This document shows positions 25,010 to 36,458 of a stretch of DNA of 64,000 bases, one piece after another. Origin of the DNA: Hysterangium stoloniferum. Lineage: Eukaryota; Basidiomycota; Agaricomycetes; Hysterangiales; Hysterangiaceae. The notes below the pieces were generated by a model that did no database searches, had not been told where the DNA came from, and saw only the letters and a program-made list of their open reading frames with translations. The position numbers were made by a program, and so were the translations under genes. The first letter of the stretch is position 1, and each line of letters starts with the position of its first letter. The stretch is taken from NCBI GenBank assembly GCA_015178975.1, contig WHVD01000001.1, positions 1,612,001 through 1,676,000 of the forward strand, read 5' to 3'.

Positions 25010-26575
25010 ATGGGATCCTCTCAGGGATATGAACATGAATTCACAGAGTTCTTAGGTAAGCTGGAGTTCTCGCTAGTATTCCAACAGCTTCATACACTTG
25101 ATCTCAATTTTGGCATTGGACAGCTTTTAAAAGATGACAGAAGGCTCAAGGAACTGCCTCATTTCAATCAGATGAAGTTAATGGTATGTGGCAATGTTAT
25201 TTTCACATATTTATGTATTAATAGTACTGCCATTTGATGGCACCTTTCCCAGGCTACAGTATGATCGCAATACAAGCTATGAAGATCACAGTGATAGCAA
25301 TGAAGAAGATGTATGGACTAACTTTGAATTAGAAGAACTCTATCAACAGAAAAGAATGGGTGAAGATGTCCCCAAGATCAATAAACCTCAAGGTAGTGGT
25401 GGATGTGACTTCAATATCCAGATATACATATATGGGGCTCGAGAAGCAGAATATATGGTATAAAGATATTCTTGTGAGTGTTTACAATACCCCTTACATG
25501 TAATGGATGCTAATCACTTTCAGCGCTCTATACAGATGTGGTCTGGAAAGTACTTGGACATTCGTTGTTCACTTAGAGGACAAGAGGACAAGCTGCCCGC
25601 AGTGGAAAACAAGGTATGTTGTTATTTGCTTTATTTTAATCTACGGCAAGATGATGCTATCTATACAGGTCTGCCTTGATCACCTGAACTTTTGCTTTTT
25701 ACCAGTCAGTGGCCTATCCGTGCCCTTGTCCGTCAATATCTCAAGAATATGTCTGAACACTATCATGCATCAGAGTCTCGACATTCAAAGCATAATGGTA
25801 CTGAGCATGAGATCAAGAAATGAATTGGTAAAAAACAAGTAAAGGAACTCAGGAAAAAAAAGAGGTCGGGCTTGCAAAAAGCAAAAATGCGTGAGTACTT
25901 GAATATTTATTTATATATTGTATATCATGATGTAATTTGGAAATTACAGAGTGCGTTGGAACTGTGACCAAATCTAAGGATAGTGGAAGTATGAGCAGGA
26001 CAGACAGAGATAGTGACAATGATACCGGAACTGAAAAACATATGTTATATTTCATTATTTTGTCATAACAAATGATAATGATTATTTGATATTTTATTTT
26101 AGATGTATTTGGCATTTACTAGTACGTATTTTCTATGTGATAACATTACTACAGACAGCACCCCCTCGTTCATGTCCCAAACATCACCAGAAGACACTCA
26201 AGTTGATGAAGAAGTACACCCAGAAGAGGTGCAAAGAGGCATGTTATATTAGATTATTTCGTTGTAATAGATTATAATGTTTATTTCTTGTTTTATTTTA
26301 GATGTATTTATTATTCCATTTATTTGTCACAGACACCATAATGTCACTACAGGGACGCTCTCGTCTGCACCCCAAACGTCACCAGAAGATCCACATTCAA
26401 GTTGATGAAGAGAATGCTTCTGAGGAGTCACAAGAGGAGCGGGACCAGGAGCAGGACCTTGAACTGGATTGTCTCGAAGATCAGCCCCCTCTACAACATG
26501 TGTCTGCCCAACTGCACTCTTCCAAAAGTATCAAAAGGAAGGAACCACCCACCGTGCCTGAACCTCCTGTAAGTC
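25010..26575 (+). pseudogene. Uncharacterised acidic open-frame cluster, divergent from the transposase
   Basis: Starts MGSSQGYEHEFTEFLGKLEF at 25010, 129 bp from the start of the transposase, so the two share an intergenic promoter space. Further exon-like blocks are acidic: YEDHSDSNEEDVWTNFELEE at about 25277 and VDEENASEESQEERDQEQD at about 26402. Intron-like GT-AG pieces separate them, but I could not join them in one phase. No domain recognised. Position suggests an accessory gene of the transposon; it could also be unrelated or dead. Confidence 0.4.
26042..26430 (+). repeat. Imperfect tandem duplication, about 199-bp unit
   Basis: ATGTTATATTtcatt... at 26042 and ATGTTATATTagatt... at 26241 begin two diverged copies. 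Each holds an AT-rich intron-like part ending TTTTATTTTAG and a coding-like part containing CCAAAC(A/G)TCACCAGAAGA and CAAGTTGATGAAGA. Indels put the coding parts in different frames, so only one copy can be read through at a time. Confidence 0.75.
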
Positions 26576-27439
26576 ATATGTTCACGGCAGTATTTTATTT
26601 ATTTATATCAAATGTAGCCAAAACAATACAAGACTGTCAAAGATGTTACTTTAGTAAGTGTATTTAATCTTATTATTCACCAACTTACAAGATACTCAGC
26701 CGAAAAATGCAAACAAGGTATGTGTCAATCAAAATATACTATACATATGTATGTGGTCACACATCGGAGCTTCAGAAGATAGTCAATCTGCCAGGGAAAA
26801 CTGTGGTGTTACATTGGCCTGCGGCTACAGTGGTGAGTACAACATAATCTATCCTATTTACTGTATATACATAGGCATCACGCATTACTTCAGGTGACCG
26901 CAATCAACTCTTCTGGTTTGGTGGCCCAAAAAAAGGTATGCACTGTTCGGTCATTCAAATCCTTCACTGATATTTCGCTGAGGTCTCGAAAGTGAAGGCT
27001 TCCAAACCAAAGCCGGAGAAGGGCCATGTTACAGAACGGTATTTCCAGTTATTAGCTAGTATGCAGCATTGATTATTTTTATTATAGTTGATGCAAAAGC
27101 CTTAACCGATTACACTACGTGCACCTGTACATCTTGGTGCTACATGCTCCACAAGACTGCATTTTTTCTTTCTTTTGTTATGCTGTTCTGTCTCATTCCC
27201 CCATCCCGATCATTGCCAAGATTGGCAACTGCCTCAATTCTATGCTAGTCAACAGTCGCATCCAATTTTCACTACTTTTTCGTCACGAACACATCATCGC
27301 CTAAGGCTTCTGGCCTTCAAGTATCTGACTATTTATCATTGCAATTTGGGACGTTCCAGATAGAGCCTTAGGGTATTTTTGCTGTTTATTATACAGGATA
27401 TACATATTCGGAGTGAATGCAAAATCAGTGTAAAAAGTA

Positions 27440-27690
27440 CTTTTTTTTGAAGTGCGTTGCACTTGTAATAAGTGCGGTTGGAGTACAAATAGATGCAAAT
27501 GGAGTTCGGAGAAGTGCTAAATTGCGCATTTTCGGACATTATTACTACTAGAAATCAGTGCATTTTCGAAAAGATACAATGCAAATTGCAAATTGAATTG
27601 ATCAATCGTTGAGAACATTGTTTTGAAGCACTTAAATAAAGTTCCTTTTTTCCCAAAGGTACTTTTATTAAGTGCGAAAATCACTTTATT
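27440..27690. repeat. Cluster of AAGTGC/GCACTT motifs
   Basis: At least six occurrences in both orientations within 250 bp (GAAGTGCGTTGCACTT, AATAAGTGCGG, GAAGTGCT, GAAGCACTT, TTAAGTGCG). Subterminal clusters of short motifs are typical transposase-binding regions of CACTA-like elements, so this may be the right end of the Plavaka element. Confidence 0.45.
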
Positions 27691-27919
27691 TCGACTATTT
27701 TAAGGGAGCATGTGAAGTCCCTTCTCTTCCTACAGTGCTTCATGTCTAACCTATTGGTAGCAGAGAAAATTTTCACTCAAGATGAGTCGGAAATTTATTG
27801 AGTTTACATTATTTGATCAGGAAATGTGGGAAATACAAACTGCTTTCCTATATACTCAGCTAGTCCGAGCTATAAGCACAACTACTTAACAATGCTGAAC
27901 TCACAGGTCAGATGGATTG

Positions 27920-28933
27920 TCATAGATCACGCTGTCCTTTCCATCCTAATAATCGCTCCGCTTTACCACAGTCAAAAAATCCTTTAACTTTGATATCGGC
28001 TTTGACGGGAACATCCTTCCATTCTTCCAGAAGGACCTCGATAGTCTCATCACTGGCAACATCAGGTTCAACGATGAAAAATGATTCGTGCCCTGTTTGG
28101 AATGATGTTTTTGACACAGTGACGGCAAGCAAAAATGCACGTGCAGCGCTGGATTCTAGCGTGTATCCCCACAGCTGTTTGCGGGCCCCTACGGGGGCCA
28201 TGTTGACAGGGCGATCGCGAGAGGGGGAAACCATGTGGAGACGAAGAGAAGCGATCCGCATTTGAGGATATCGACGTGCGATAGAATCGGCCTGAATTTC
28301 ACAAATTCTAGTATAACCCTGTATATAAGTAACAATTTTGCGAATGGAGATCTTTATGGCTTACACTTTGGACGCAGAATATGAGTCATCGGGACGGCGG
28401 GGGTGGGCTTCATCAAGTGGGAGGTAATCCAAAAGAATGGGCGAGTGGTTGAAGTATAAGCCTATTACGTTGATACTAGAAGCTTGTGCAACACGAAGGA
28501 TTCCTAGCTATAGTGGACAAATTATCAAACAAACAAACAAGCATATACCAAGTGCGATGATACCTGGGCCGCTGCTTCCATTACGTTCCAGGATACAACA
28601 ACGTTGCTTTCGGATCCCGATCAGTATATTGTAGGATTAGGATCGCATGGGCAGATAAGGTTCTTACTCGTTATGGGTATTGTAAGTAGGGAAGATCAGA
28701 GCAGCAAGGTGGATTACAGCATCGCATCCCTTCAAAACATCAACAACTTTGTCAAAATTCTTCAGATCAGCTTGGATGAAAGTATATCTTTGAGGATCGC
28801 AGGTGGCCAGGGAATCTTTCGAGTCGATGGGGCCACGAACATCTGTTGCAACGATTTGATGTCCACATTCAAGGGCATGAGCGACAACACGTCGTCCTAC
28901 TGTGCCTGCTGCTCCCGTTATTGCTATCTTCAT
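27920..28933 (-). CDS. NAD(P)-dependent epimerase/dehydratase (extended SDR)
   Basis: Four minus-strand exons: 28933-28668, 28606-28564, 28507-28365, 28307-27920; introns 56-61 bp, GT-AG, phases agree; 279 aa. MKIAITGAAGTVGRRVVAHA carries the Rossmann TGxxGxxG motif, an acidic residue (ATDVRG) at the end of beta-2 suggests NAD preference, and YSASK is the catalytic YxxxK. Further landmarks are GCDAVIHLAAL, NVVVSWNVMEAAAQ and IASLRLHMVSP. Relatives reduce, epimerise or dehydrate nucleotide sugars or small carbonyl compounds; the substrate here is unknown. An in-frame ATG nine codons upstream (28960) is an alternative start, but MKIAITG is the usual beginning. The gene is intact despite sitting between a broken transposon and a solo LTR. 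Confidence 0.92.
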
Positions 28934-28960
28934 GTTGTTGGTAGACGAGTAGAGACTCAA

Positions 28961-29797
28961 AGCGTCCCTTCAACTAGCATCAGCAGGTCACCTGCTTTGC
29001 GGGCCGCTGCTTTCCTACCGGAATCGGCGCTCCACTTATTGGCTACTTCCGAAATGACTTTTTACTTGTTATACACTGTGGCAACAGACTCTCTCACTAT
29101 CAAATACTCACAGGACAGGTATATTTCAAAAATGCAATCTTTTCATAACTATCACGCTAAGCTTTGGGTCAACTCCGAGTGCTAGTGGGCCTCCTTCATG
29201 ATGTCTTTATGAGAAATAAATTTGATGGTCATTGGGAATTCCGAACAAATTTGTCTACTCATTATAGTTCCGTTATTGGACTAAAATAAATATAACTTCA
29301 GAGATACCTAACAAGAAATAAGCGACATCTATCATCAGATTTACAAACATTTCCTAAAATCAATTTTTCTACATGCAATCATTGGGAGAGAGACCTTCTC
29401 CTTGCTTTGTTTACAGTGTTTCACCACTGCTTAAAAAACCTTCAATAAAGAGATGGCGCTGTACTATGAAATGAGAAGGGAGGCAAGCGAGGAGGAACTT
29501 ACGCTGACGCGAGAGCTGAGGAACGCCGTCAGATAGCGAGGAAGGCATAAATAAACTATAGTTGAAAATTGGCTAGGCCTATACTTATAAATGCTTCACT
29601 GATGTAAGTAAAAGGTGATGTCAGCGTACCCCCTTTCAACGGCTGTTTCAGTAGTTTTTCGAACGCCAGCCCAATTACAAAAGATCACAATATAAGTTTT
29701 CAAAAACATTTCAAGGAGGGGTCACACGGAGTTTTTTGAGATGGGTGTGTCTCTATCACGTAGCAGAAGACCCTGGCAATGAGAGGGTTGCAAAAGA
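28961..29797. other. No recognisable gene
   Basis: Upstream region of the epimerase gene. Open frames here on + overlap the gene and are its shadows. Confidence 0.5.
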
Positions 29798-29802
29798 GTA
29801 GG

Positions 29803-30056
29803 TGTAATCCCATCGTCAATTGGGATCACTGGCGGTCACACGAGTTGACAGGACCACGGTGTATTGTCCAGAACAAGACAGGATACAGGCAAGTGCAGCG
29901 TACGGTAAGGAAAGAGAAGGAAAACTACCTAGGCTTTATATGCTGTGATCACATGGTAGAACAAAGGGAGTGGAACAAGGGAGTGGAACAAAAGGACAAT
30001 GAGAACAAGGAGTGGAACAAAAGGACAATGAGTAAGACTGGGGCGCCAGGCTTACA
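29803..30056 (+). mobile_element. Solo LTR, family 1, copy B
   Basis: 254 bp, TGTAATCCC ... GGCTTACA, flanked by GTAGG on both sides (29798-29802 and 30057-30061). It is similar to copy A at 21273 but longer, because GGAGTGGAACAA-type units are repeated at about 29967-30030. Confidence 0.85.
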
Positions 30057-30061
30057 GTAGG

Positions 30062-31029
30062 ATAGGATTGCGTGGCATTGCAACTCCGAAAAGAAAAAAG
30101 GTAGGATTGTACAGTGCTACGCCCTTGCAAACCATTCAGTTGTCCTATATTTCAAACAAGTAGGGATTTAGCATATTTTAGGGAACTGAAACTTTTTCGA
30201 ACAGTATTAGTTAGGTTAGGATTATTGTGTTGGAATTGGTGATGAAACCACCCTTTTCTAGGGGCGGTTCACCCATTTCCTCACTTTTTCATAGGAGGAT
30301 GTTAATTGTGGACCATGTTTTCTGAGGTTAATGCATGCCAGAACCAGTGTACACCTGAACTAGCATCCTACCTATCATCATGTCAGAAGGTGATTCACTA
30401 ACTGATACATTGATTGACAGACAAGTACTATTATTACAAGTCTATTACCCACTTGTAGATTGTGTATTACAATAAGTCAACTCATACTATTTTTAATATA
30501 TTGGGGCTGATAAAATTCCAAGATTAGTGTGTGGGACAGATAGTAGACAAGTCTAAGTGGATATTCAGATTGGCTGGTAACTATGGTTTCTATATGTAAT
30601 AGAGATTTTTGAGTTATTTGTTCTACCAATCCAAACATACAATAAACAGTCTTACTAATAGGGAGCATAATAAGAGATGAGTTCAAATTGACTTCAAAGA
30701 CAAATTGATTTTGGCTGCTCTTCATTCCATCACCCCAGGCCCCTTTGTTCTTTTTAATCTGAACAAACTCAAAGTTGAAGCCTTTAGGAGTGACCACACC
30801 ATCAGAAGAGGTTGGCCCTCCTTTGCAACAGGATTCATCAAAGGGATAGCAGGTCAAGTTCCCAGTCAACAATTACAGAATGCTGGTGAAGGTTGCCATC
30901 CTTTGCCTATAAATGAAAACCTTTTAAGAGGACCTGACAATTCATCTGGTGGTTCAGATGACCAGGATGTGGCAGAAACCAAGGAAGTGGAGGGCAGAGG
31001 CTGGGGACTTTTAAGGTTCTGAACCTTCC
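30062..31029. other. Unassigned sequence
   Basis: Open frames on both strands (30477-30872 minus, 30705-31022 plus) are mutually overlapping and match nothing I recognise; probably retrotransposon-derived. Confidence 0.35.
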
Positions 31030-31771
31030 TGTTAAGTTCTGAACTGAAATCTGGAAGTTTCATGGAGTTTTCTGGTAATTATTCCAAACACTTTCCAGGA
31101 ATGTCCTACAGAGTCCCCAGGTAATAGTCCAGGGAGTTTCTGGGGATTAGTACAAGGAGTTATCAGAATAATTACCAGAAGTACTGAGATGGACTTGGCT
31201 TCAGCTTATGTGCTGCACCCTCATACACTCATTTGGGTGTCCATATTTTGAGCTGACAGAATGCCTACAAGGAAGATGTAGATTCCGGAGTTCCTATGGG
31301 AGTTCTGGGAATTGAGTGTGCAGACAGACAAGAGGAGTAGAGACTGGATCAGGATGTATTTGGGTTGTAACTAGTTCAAGATTCAAACTAGAGAGTAAGT
31401 ACATGAGTATGGAAGACTTATATAGACTTTAAAATGTAATAATACCAAATCTGGTAATAATGAGGGACAGAACTATTAAACATAAAATGAAACAAATAAC
31501 TACTAAACTGGGAATTTGGGACGGGATGGAATGGAAGTGGAGAATGAACTAGACAGGTCATTTGACCATAATGGGAGTGGGGTTCTATGCTCTGTTAGAG
31601 GGGTTCTGGGAGTCCAGTCAGAGTCCGGTGACTCCCTTCCATCTCCTCACATTAGCCAGATACTCCTGAGTTTGATTCACCTGTTCAACTCCCAATCATA
31701 GAATGTGGTGCCATCCTTCTCTTTCCAACTTTTAGCTCCTACTGCATGTATGCATGGTGTTCCATTATCAC
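31030..31771 (+). repeat. Gypsy LTR-like fragment interrupted by the LTR element at 31772
   Basis: TGTTAAGTTCTGAACTG resembles the start of the LTR at 43963 (TGTTAAGAACTGAAAACTG). It also contains GGACTTGGCTTCAGCTTATG, which is shared with the LTRs at 43963, 49640 and 61953. Its far end is not defined. Confidence 0.5.
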
Positions 31772-32189
31772 TGTAAAGAGTCGTGTATTCGGACTGCTCT
31801 GTATACGAAGAATATCGACTATTGCAGTGCGATATTAGAGAGAGTGAGAGAGAGAGAGAGCTAGATGATGAGTTCAAAGCCTGAGATATTAGTTAGCTCA
31901 GATAGTTCAGATAATGCTACTTATGTAGTAGCTGGCACGTTACCCTAATCACCACTCGTAGTAGACTTAGTTTAGTGTCTTACGAGTGGTGGTTTCTGGG
32001 TAAAAAGTGTGTCTCTCTATTTGGTGCTGAGTGCACCCACAAGTATACACAGCACTTCGAACTAATGAAATGGTGCACTATTCGAAGAATGTAAAGAATA
32101 GGAAAATATGAGTGAAATATGTAAAATATAAATAAAATAAAAGGAGTATTTTACTTTAATAAAACCATGGCCAGGGCATATCCCTCACA
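31772..32189 (-). repeat. LTR family 2, 3' LTR
   Basis: 418 bp, TGTAAAGAGTC ... CCCTCACA as written on +. It differs from its partner by eight substitutions and one 8-bp change in a GA run. Confidence 0.9.
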
Positions 32190-32557
32190 GTGCCCCCCCA
32201 GTTCAAAGGGATGTGCTATACCAAGAACCGGGAAGTCTCTGGAATGCTCCCCAGGCATCTTGTGTGGACCCCCCCCAAACCGCAAAGTGCCAAGATCCCA
32301 GTGCTCAAAGAGAGGTTGGTAGGTCTAGAGGCAGTAAGGGAAGATGTCAATGTAGAAGGAGGGGTGGGGAGAAAAAAAATGGATCCATTCCTTTCCTTCT
32401 GGTCCCTAATTGAGCACTCCTCTGGTCCTGCAATCCTTCAAACAGCAAGTAGGCCACACGATAGCCTCCTAGACACCATCAGAATCACCTCCTCCTTAAA
32501 TAAGCACTGGAGGAGGTTCATAATGCTTCACTGCAGCCAGGTAGTATAAGGCTCAGG

Positions 32558-32853
32558 ATTAGGATCTTGCCATGCTGCTAGTCTATGGGACTTAGCAGCA
32601 TACACGATTTTGTGAGCCTTCCTGGCTGGGATGTGTACCCTACCATGGACCACTCGATAGCCTCCTGGACACTGCCACATTGTCTCCTTCCAGGGCATGA
32701 GGTGTTCTTCATAGTAGATGTCCTGTAGGCAGACAGGCTGTCACATAACTTTTGGGCAGTGTGTCTTGGGATTAGGATCCTTCCATGCTGCTAGTCTATG
32801 GGACCTAGCAGCATGCATGATGCTGTGAGTCTTCCTGGCCGGGATGTGTACCC
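32558..32853. repeat. Direct repeat pair inside the LTR element
   Basis: 32558-32641 and 32769-32853 share most bases (CATGCTGCTAGTCTATGGGA, TTCCTGGC, GGGATGTGTACCC). No function recognised. Confidence 0.7.
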
Positions 32854-33279
32854 CATACCCCCTATACCACCCCCCTAATTTTTGTTGTGATATTGCTGTT
32901 CCGCAACAATCTCACAATAAAAATTTCTTCACACATGGTCAGGTTGCAGCCCATGTTCCCAAAAGGTCTAGCCTATTGCAGGTCTAGAATGTGTCCAGTA
33001 ATGCTTCAAGTAGGTGGGTGAGTCTGAAGGAAAAAGAAAAAATCATGGAATCAACTGAGTTCAGTATGATTGTGATAATAGACCTAAATATGGCACCAAG
33101 GTTGGGTCACATAGTTCTGTCCAGACATATCTGATCTAGGTGCTACCCTCCAAGTTATTGAACCTTTGCAGCTAGTCGACCACTGACAAAAGTAAAGCAG
33201 AGGGGTGGAGGGGAAAGGGTCCATGTGCATTGGCAAGAAGTTGTCAGGGCACAGTGTTGCACAACCAGGGGGCTCGCAA

Positions 33280-33674
33280 ATATGACTGCGAGTGACAAGC
33301 ATGTTGGTGTGCCTCAAGCGTTTGACCACGAGTGACGAGCGCATTGGCGCACCTCATGAGTCCGACCGTGAGCGACGAGCGTGTTGGCATGCCTCACAGG
33401 TCTGACCGTGAGTGACGAGTGTGTTGGCGTGCCTCGTGGGTCTGACCGTGAGTGATGAGCACGTTGGCGCACCTCGAGAGTTTGACCACGAGTGACAAGC
33501 ACGTCGGTGCACCTTGTGGGTCTGACCGTGAGCGACGAGCACGTTGGCGCACCTTGTGAGTCTGACCGCAAGCGATGAGCACATTGGCATGCCTCGCGGG
33601 TCTGACTGTGAGTGACGAGTGCATTGGCGTGCCTCACGAGTTTGACTGTGAGTGATACATTGGTGTGCCTCATT
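33280..33674. repeat. 40-bp minisatellite, about 10 copies
   Basis: Units start (T/C)(C/T)(T/C)GACCGTGAGTGACGAGC and end GGCGCACCTCGNGNG; about ten consecutive units of exactly 40 bp, the last one shortened. It is GC-rich compared with its flanks. Because 40 is not a multiple of 3, three units (120 bp) make a 40-residue repeat, and on the minus strand all three frames are open across it. Confidence 0.9.
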
Positions 33675-33739
33675 GAAAAGTGTCACGCGCCGAACCTGAA
33701 CCAACCAAACCTGAACTTGTGGACGCCCTGTTGCAAGGC

Positions 33740-33990
33740 ATCACACACCAAACCTGAATCTGTGAATGCCTCATTGGAAAGTGTTGCACGCTGAGCCTGA
33801 AAGTCGCGAAGGTCCAGAAAGGCAAAGCTCCAACTTTTTCTGTGCGAAGCTTTAACCCTGGGGAAGGCTAAGAGTAGGTGATGTTGAACAGTGTGCGCCG
33901 AACCTGTAAGTTGCAAAGGTCAGGAGAGCAAAGCTTCGACTTTTTCAGTGCGAAGCTTTAGCAGAGGAGAGGGCTAAGACTAGGTGAGGA
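33740..33990. repeat. Two-copy repeat of about 110 bp
   Basis: Both copies contain GCAAAGCT(C/T)C(A/G)ACTTTTTC, GTGCGAAGCTTTA and GGCTAAGA(G/C)TAGGTGA. It follows the 40-bp array directly. Confidence 0.7.
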
Positions 33991-34159
33991 TGAAAGTAAG
34001 GACGGTGTGAAGGCTTCATTGTGGGGTGACACAGCCCTACATCCACATGCATCCACAAGTTTTGGAGGTCAGTCCTTTAGTCTGTTTTGCGCTTGACTGT
34101 TGACCTCACGTCCTTGTCATTTGGAAGGACTGGGGTAAGGTACGTCCACCTCTTTGGCA

Positions 34160-35110
34160 TCACCTTGCTCAGTGATGCCGTCCACACACTGACTTTGCAC
34201 ACCTGCACAGCATACCCTCAACCCGCCATACAGCATGCTCTCAGACCACACCCATGTCACACTGGTGCACCTGCACACTCATGCACTCCACTTGCACACT
34301 TGCACATCTTCAAACTGCACCCAAACACCTTCAAACCATGCCCACACACTGTACTTGCACACTCGTGCAGCATGCCCTCATCCACACACATGGACCACAC
34401 TTGCGTACCTGTGCAGTGTACTGGCATACCTGCGCGGCGCAGTCGTGCACCCATGTAGTGTAGTCATGCCGTCGTACACCTTCGTAGTCACGCCATCATG
34501 CACTCGTGCAGTTGTGCGTCACGCACTCATGCAGTTGCGGCTTCGTGCACTCGTGCACCTGCACAGCATCCTCATGTACCCATGCGGCATACTCGTGTGC
34601 CCACGTGGTGTCCTTGTGCACCTGCACGGTGTCCTCACACGCTCATGCAGCATTGTCGCATGCCCACGCAGCGTTCTCATGCACCCGTGCATCGTCCTCA
34701 GGCACCCATGCAGTATACCTTCAAACCCCACCCACACACCTTCTAACCACACCTTCTAACCCTGCCCACGCACTGCGCCCTCAAACTGTGCAGTGCACTT
34801 GTGCACTCTCGCAACTTGTTGCACGCCTGCACACCTGTGCACCCATGTGCCTGCACTGCCACACCCTCATCCTCGCATGCATCATGTGCTGTGTGCCACA
34901 TACCCACATCCACGCACTGCTGACCCACATCCACACACTGCACACCCATACACCCACACCTACTGCACACCCATACACCCACACCTACCGCACACCCATA
35001 CACCCACACCTACCGCACACCCATACACCCACACCTACCGCACACCCATACACCACACCTACCGCACACCCATACACCTGCACCTACACAGCTACATGCT
35101 CACGCACTGC
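34160..35110. repeat. CAC-rich low-complexity block ending in a 25-bp tandem repeat
   Basis: Degenerate CACxCATGCAGC/GTGCAC units run from 34160. From about 34945 a clean array follows with unit CACACCCATACACCCACACC plus TACCG, about five copies. Long open frames on both strands here are by-products of the repeats and should not be taken as genes. Confidence 0.85.
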
Positions 35111-36397
35111 ACCCATCTCTCGACCGTTTCATTGGTGAGACTGGTGACACAGTCGTTTGCATGCTCTTGCTGGCTGTAGGTGATGATCCATATATCCCTT
35201 CTCCTATACCCCCCTACTGCCCCCCACACCACATAATTCTCAAGGGAGCATCCCGGGTCAAATGGGAATGTATCCATCCTCGGCTTGGTCCATTGAGGGG
35301 TATCCAGTGTGGTGTGCCATGCCAGGGTCCTCTGCGAAATTGGGATGCAGAGAGCCTTGGAAATCCAACTCACATATCCTGGGCCTTCCTTATCATTGGA
35401 ACCATCGTCACTTCTGACTGCACTATTGTATAACTTGGCCAATGGGGAACTGGAGTCAACTTTGACTGGGAGATGGTGAGTGTCGTTCAGATCTGATAAT
35501 GATGTTTTATTGACACTCATATCATTAAGCAGTTCAGTATGCATCTTCTCACATTCTCTGTGAAAAGGACCAGACCTGGAGGACAAGGGCATTTGTGCTG
35601 GCTCATTGAACCTACTGAGCAATTCCTCCATCATCTCATTGCATCTCTCCAGGTTTTGCATCAGTCTTGCTTGGAGAGCAAAGTAGGTGAAAGGTGCATT
35701 CAAGGATTTATGGTATAAGGATTCCTCCAAAGTTCAAATGTACATGAAGTTCGAGTCGACTTTTGGCAGGCTGCAGTCCCCTCCAAGTAATACATGAAGA
35801 ATCTGTAGCAGATCATCGTGCATGCGAAGCAAATCGGTGAACAGGATGAACAGCCACCTTGATACCCGCTATTCCTTTTTCTTGGAAAGATATCACTTCA
35901 TTTGACCACTCTGGGATTGACCTTGTCACCTCATCAAGAGTTCCAGGCCAAGTGAATAAGTTGTGTGCTGATATGATGCCATGATACCGACCTAGCCAAA
36001 CTGTTACTGTTGTAGGCATGGATGGATACCTCATCCTATAATCCTTCATGGCAGTGGCAACTTTGTTCCTCGAGATTCGTGAAGCATAATACATGTCCCA
36101 CTGCTCATCGATGGGTTCCTCATAAAGTGGTTGGCCATAGTGTTTGAGCATAGCTTGTCTTGGTGGGAAGACCAGGGGATCCTTTGTGAAACTGCAAGCA
36201 TTTTGCCTTTCCAAGGGACTCGACTGCTCGAAGGTCGAGTTACCTTCCATTTGACCAGATTCATGATGCTCAGTATATGAGGAGTTCCAGCTAGCATTCT
36301 GTGAAGTCATGAGTGTTGACACCCTCACGGCTGTGTAGCTGGATCCATTGAGCGTTTTCGTGAATTTCTCCATATCAGTGGAGCTTTTGTACTTCAA
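35092..36397 (-). pseudogene. Gag-like open frames of the short LTR element
   Basis: Two minus-strand frames in series: 36397-35813 (194 codons; includes WDMYYASRISRNKVATAMKD) and 35730-35092 (212 codons; includes LMQNLERCNEMMEELLSRF, a possible coiled coil). The second frame also reads upstream to about 35830 except for a TGA at 35736-35734. They lie where gag is expected, just inside the 5' LTR. I do not recognise a capsid or zinc knuckle, so 'gag-like' rests on position. Confidence 0.5.
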
Positions 36398-36436
36398 ATT
36401 TGATAGTTAAAATAAAATTTTCTTCATAGGGAAAGA

Positions 36437-36457
36437 ATGGTCTGGCTCGGATCACCA
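36437..36457 (-). promoter_or_regulatory. Probable primer-binding site of the LTR element
   Basis: Read on the minus strand immediately after the LTR, the sequence is GTGGTGATCCGAGCCAGACC. The TGG start is what pairs with the CCA end of a tRNA primer; the tRNA was not identified. Next to the other LTR the same strand ends in a G-run suited to be the plus-strand primer. Confidence 0.5.
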
Positions 36458-36458
36458 C

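Larger units (their letters stand above)
21575..27700. mobile_element. Plavaka (CACTA-related) DNA transposon, degraded
   Basis: Approximate extent. It is defined by the broken Plavaka transposase on the minus strand, a divergent open-frame cluster on the plus strand that shares its AT bias, and subterminal GCACTT/AAGTGC motifs. These are seen as AGGCACTTTTTTGAAGAG at about 21582 and clustered at 27440-27690. I could not define exact terminal inverted repeats or target duplications, so both ends are provisional. Confidence 0.5.

Noticed and set aside
21575-27700. CRISPR-like or prokaryotic feature suggested by repeated GCACTT motifs
   Set aside because: Irregular spacing, both orientations, eukaryotic introns and a Plavaka transposase explain them as subterminal transposon motifs.
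28604-29185. 193-codon plus frame
   Set aside because: Antisense shadow of the first epimerase exon, continued by chance into the upstream region.
34087-35179. Long open frames (up to 210 codons) on both strands in the CAC-rich block
   Set aside because: Open on both strands and several frames at once because of low-complexity repeats; His/Thr/Cys-rich products without domains.
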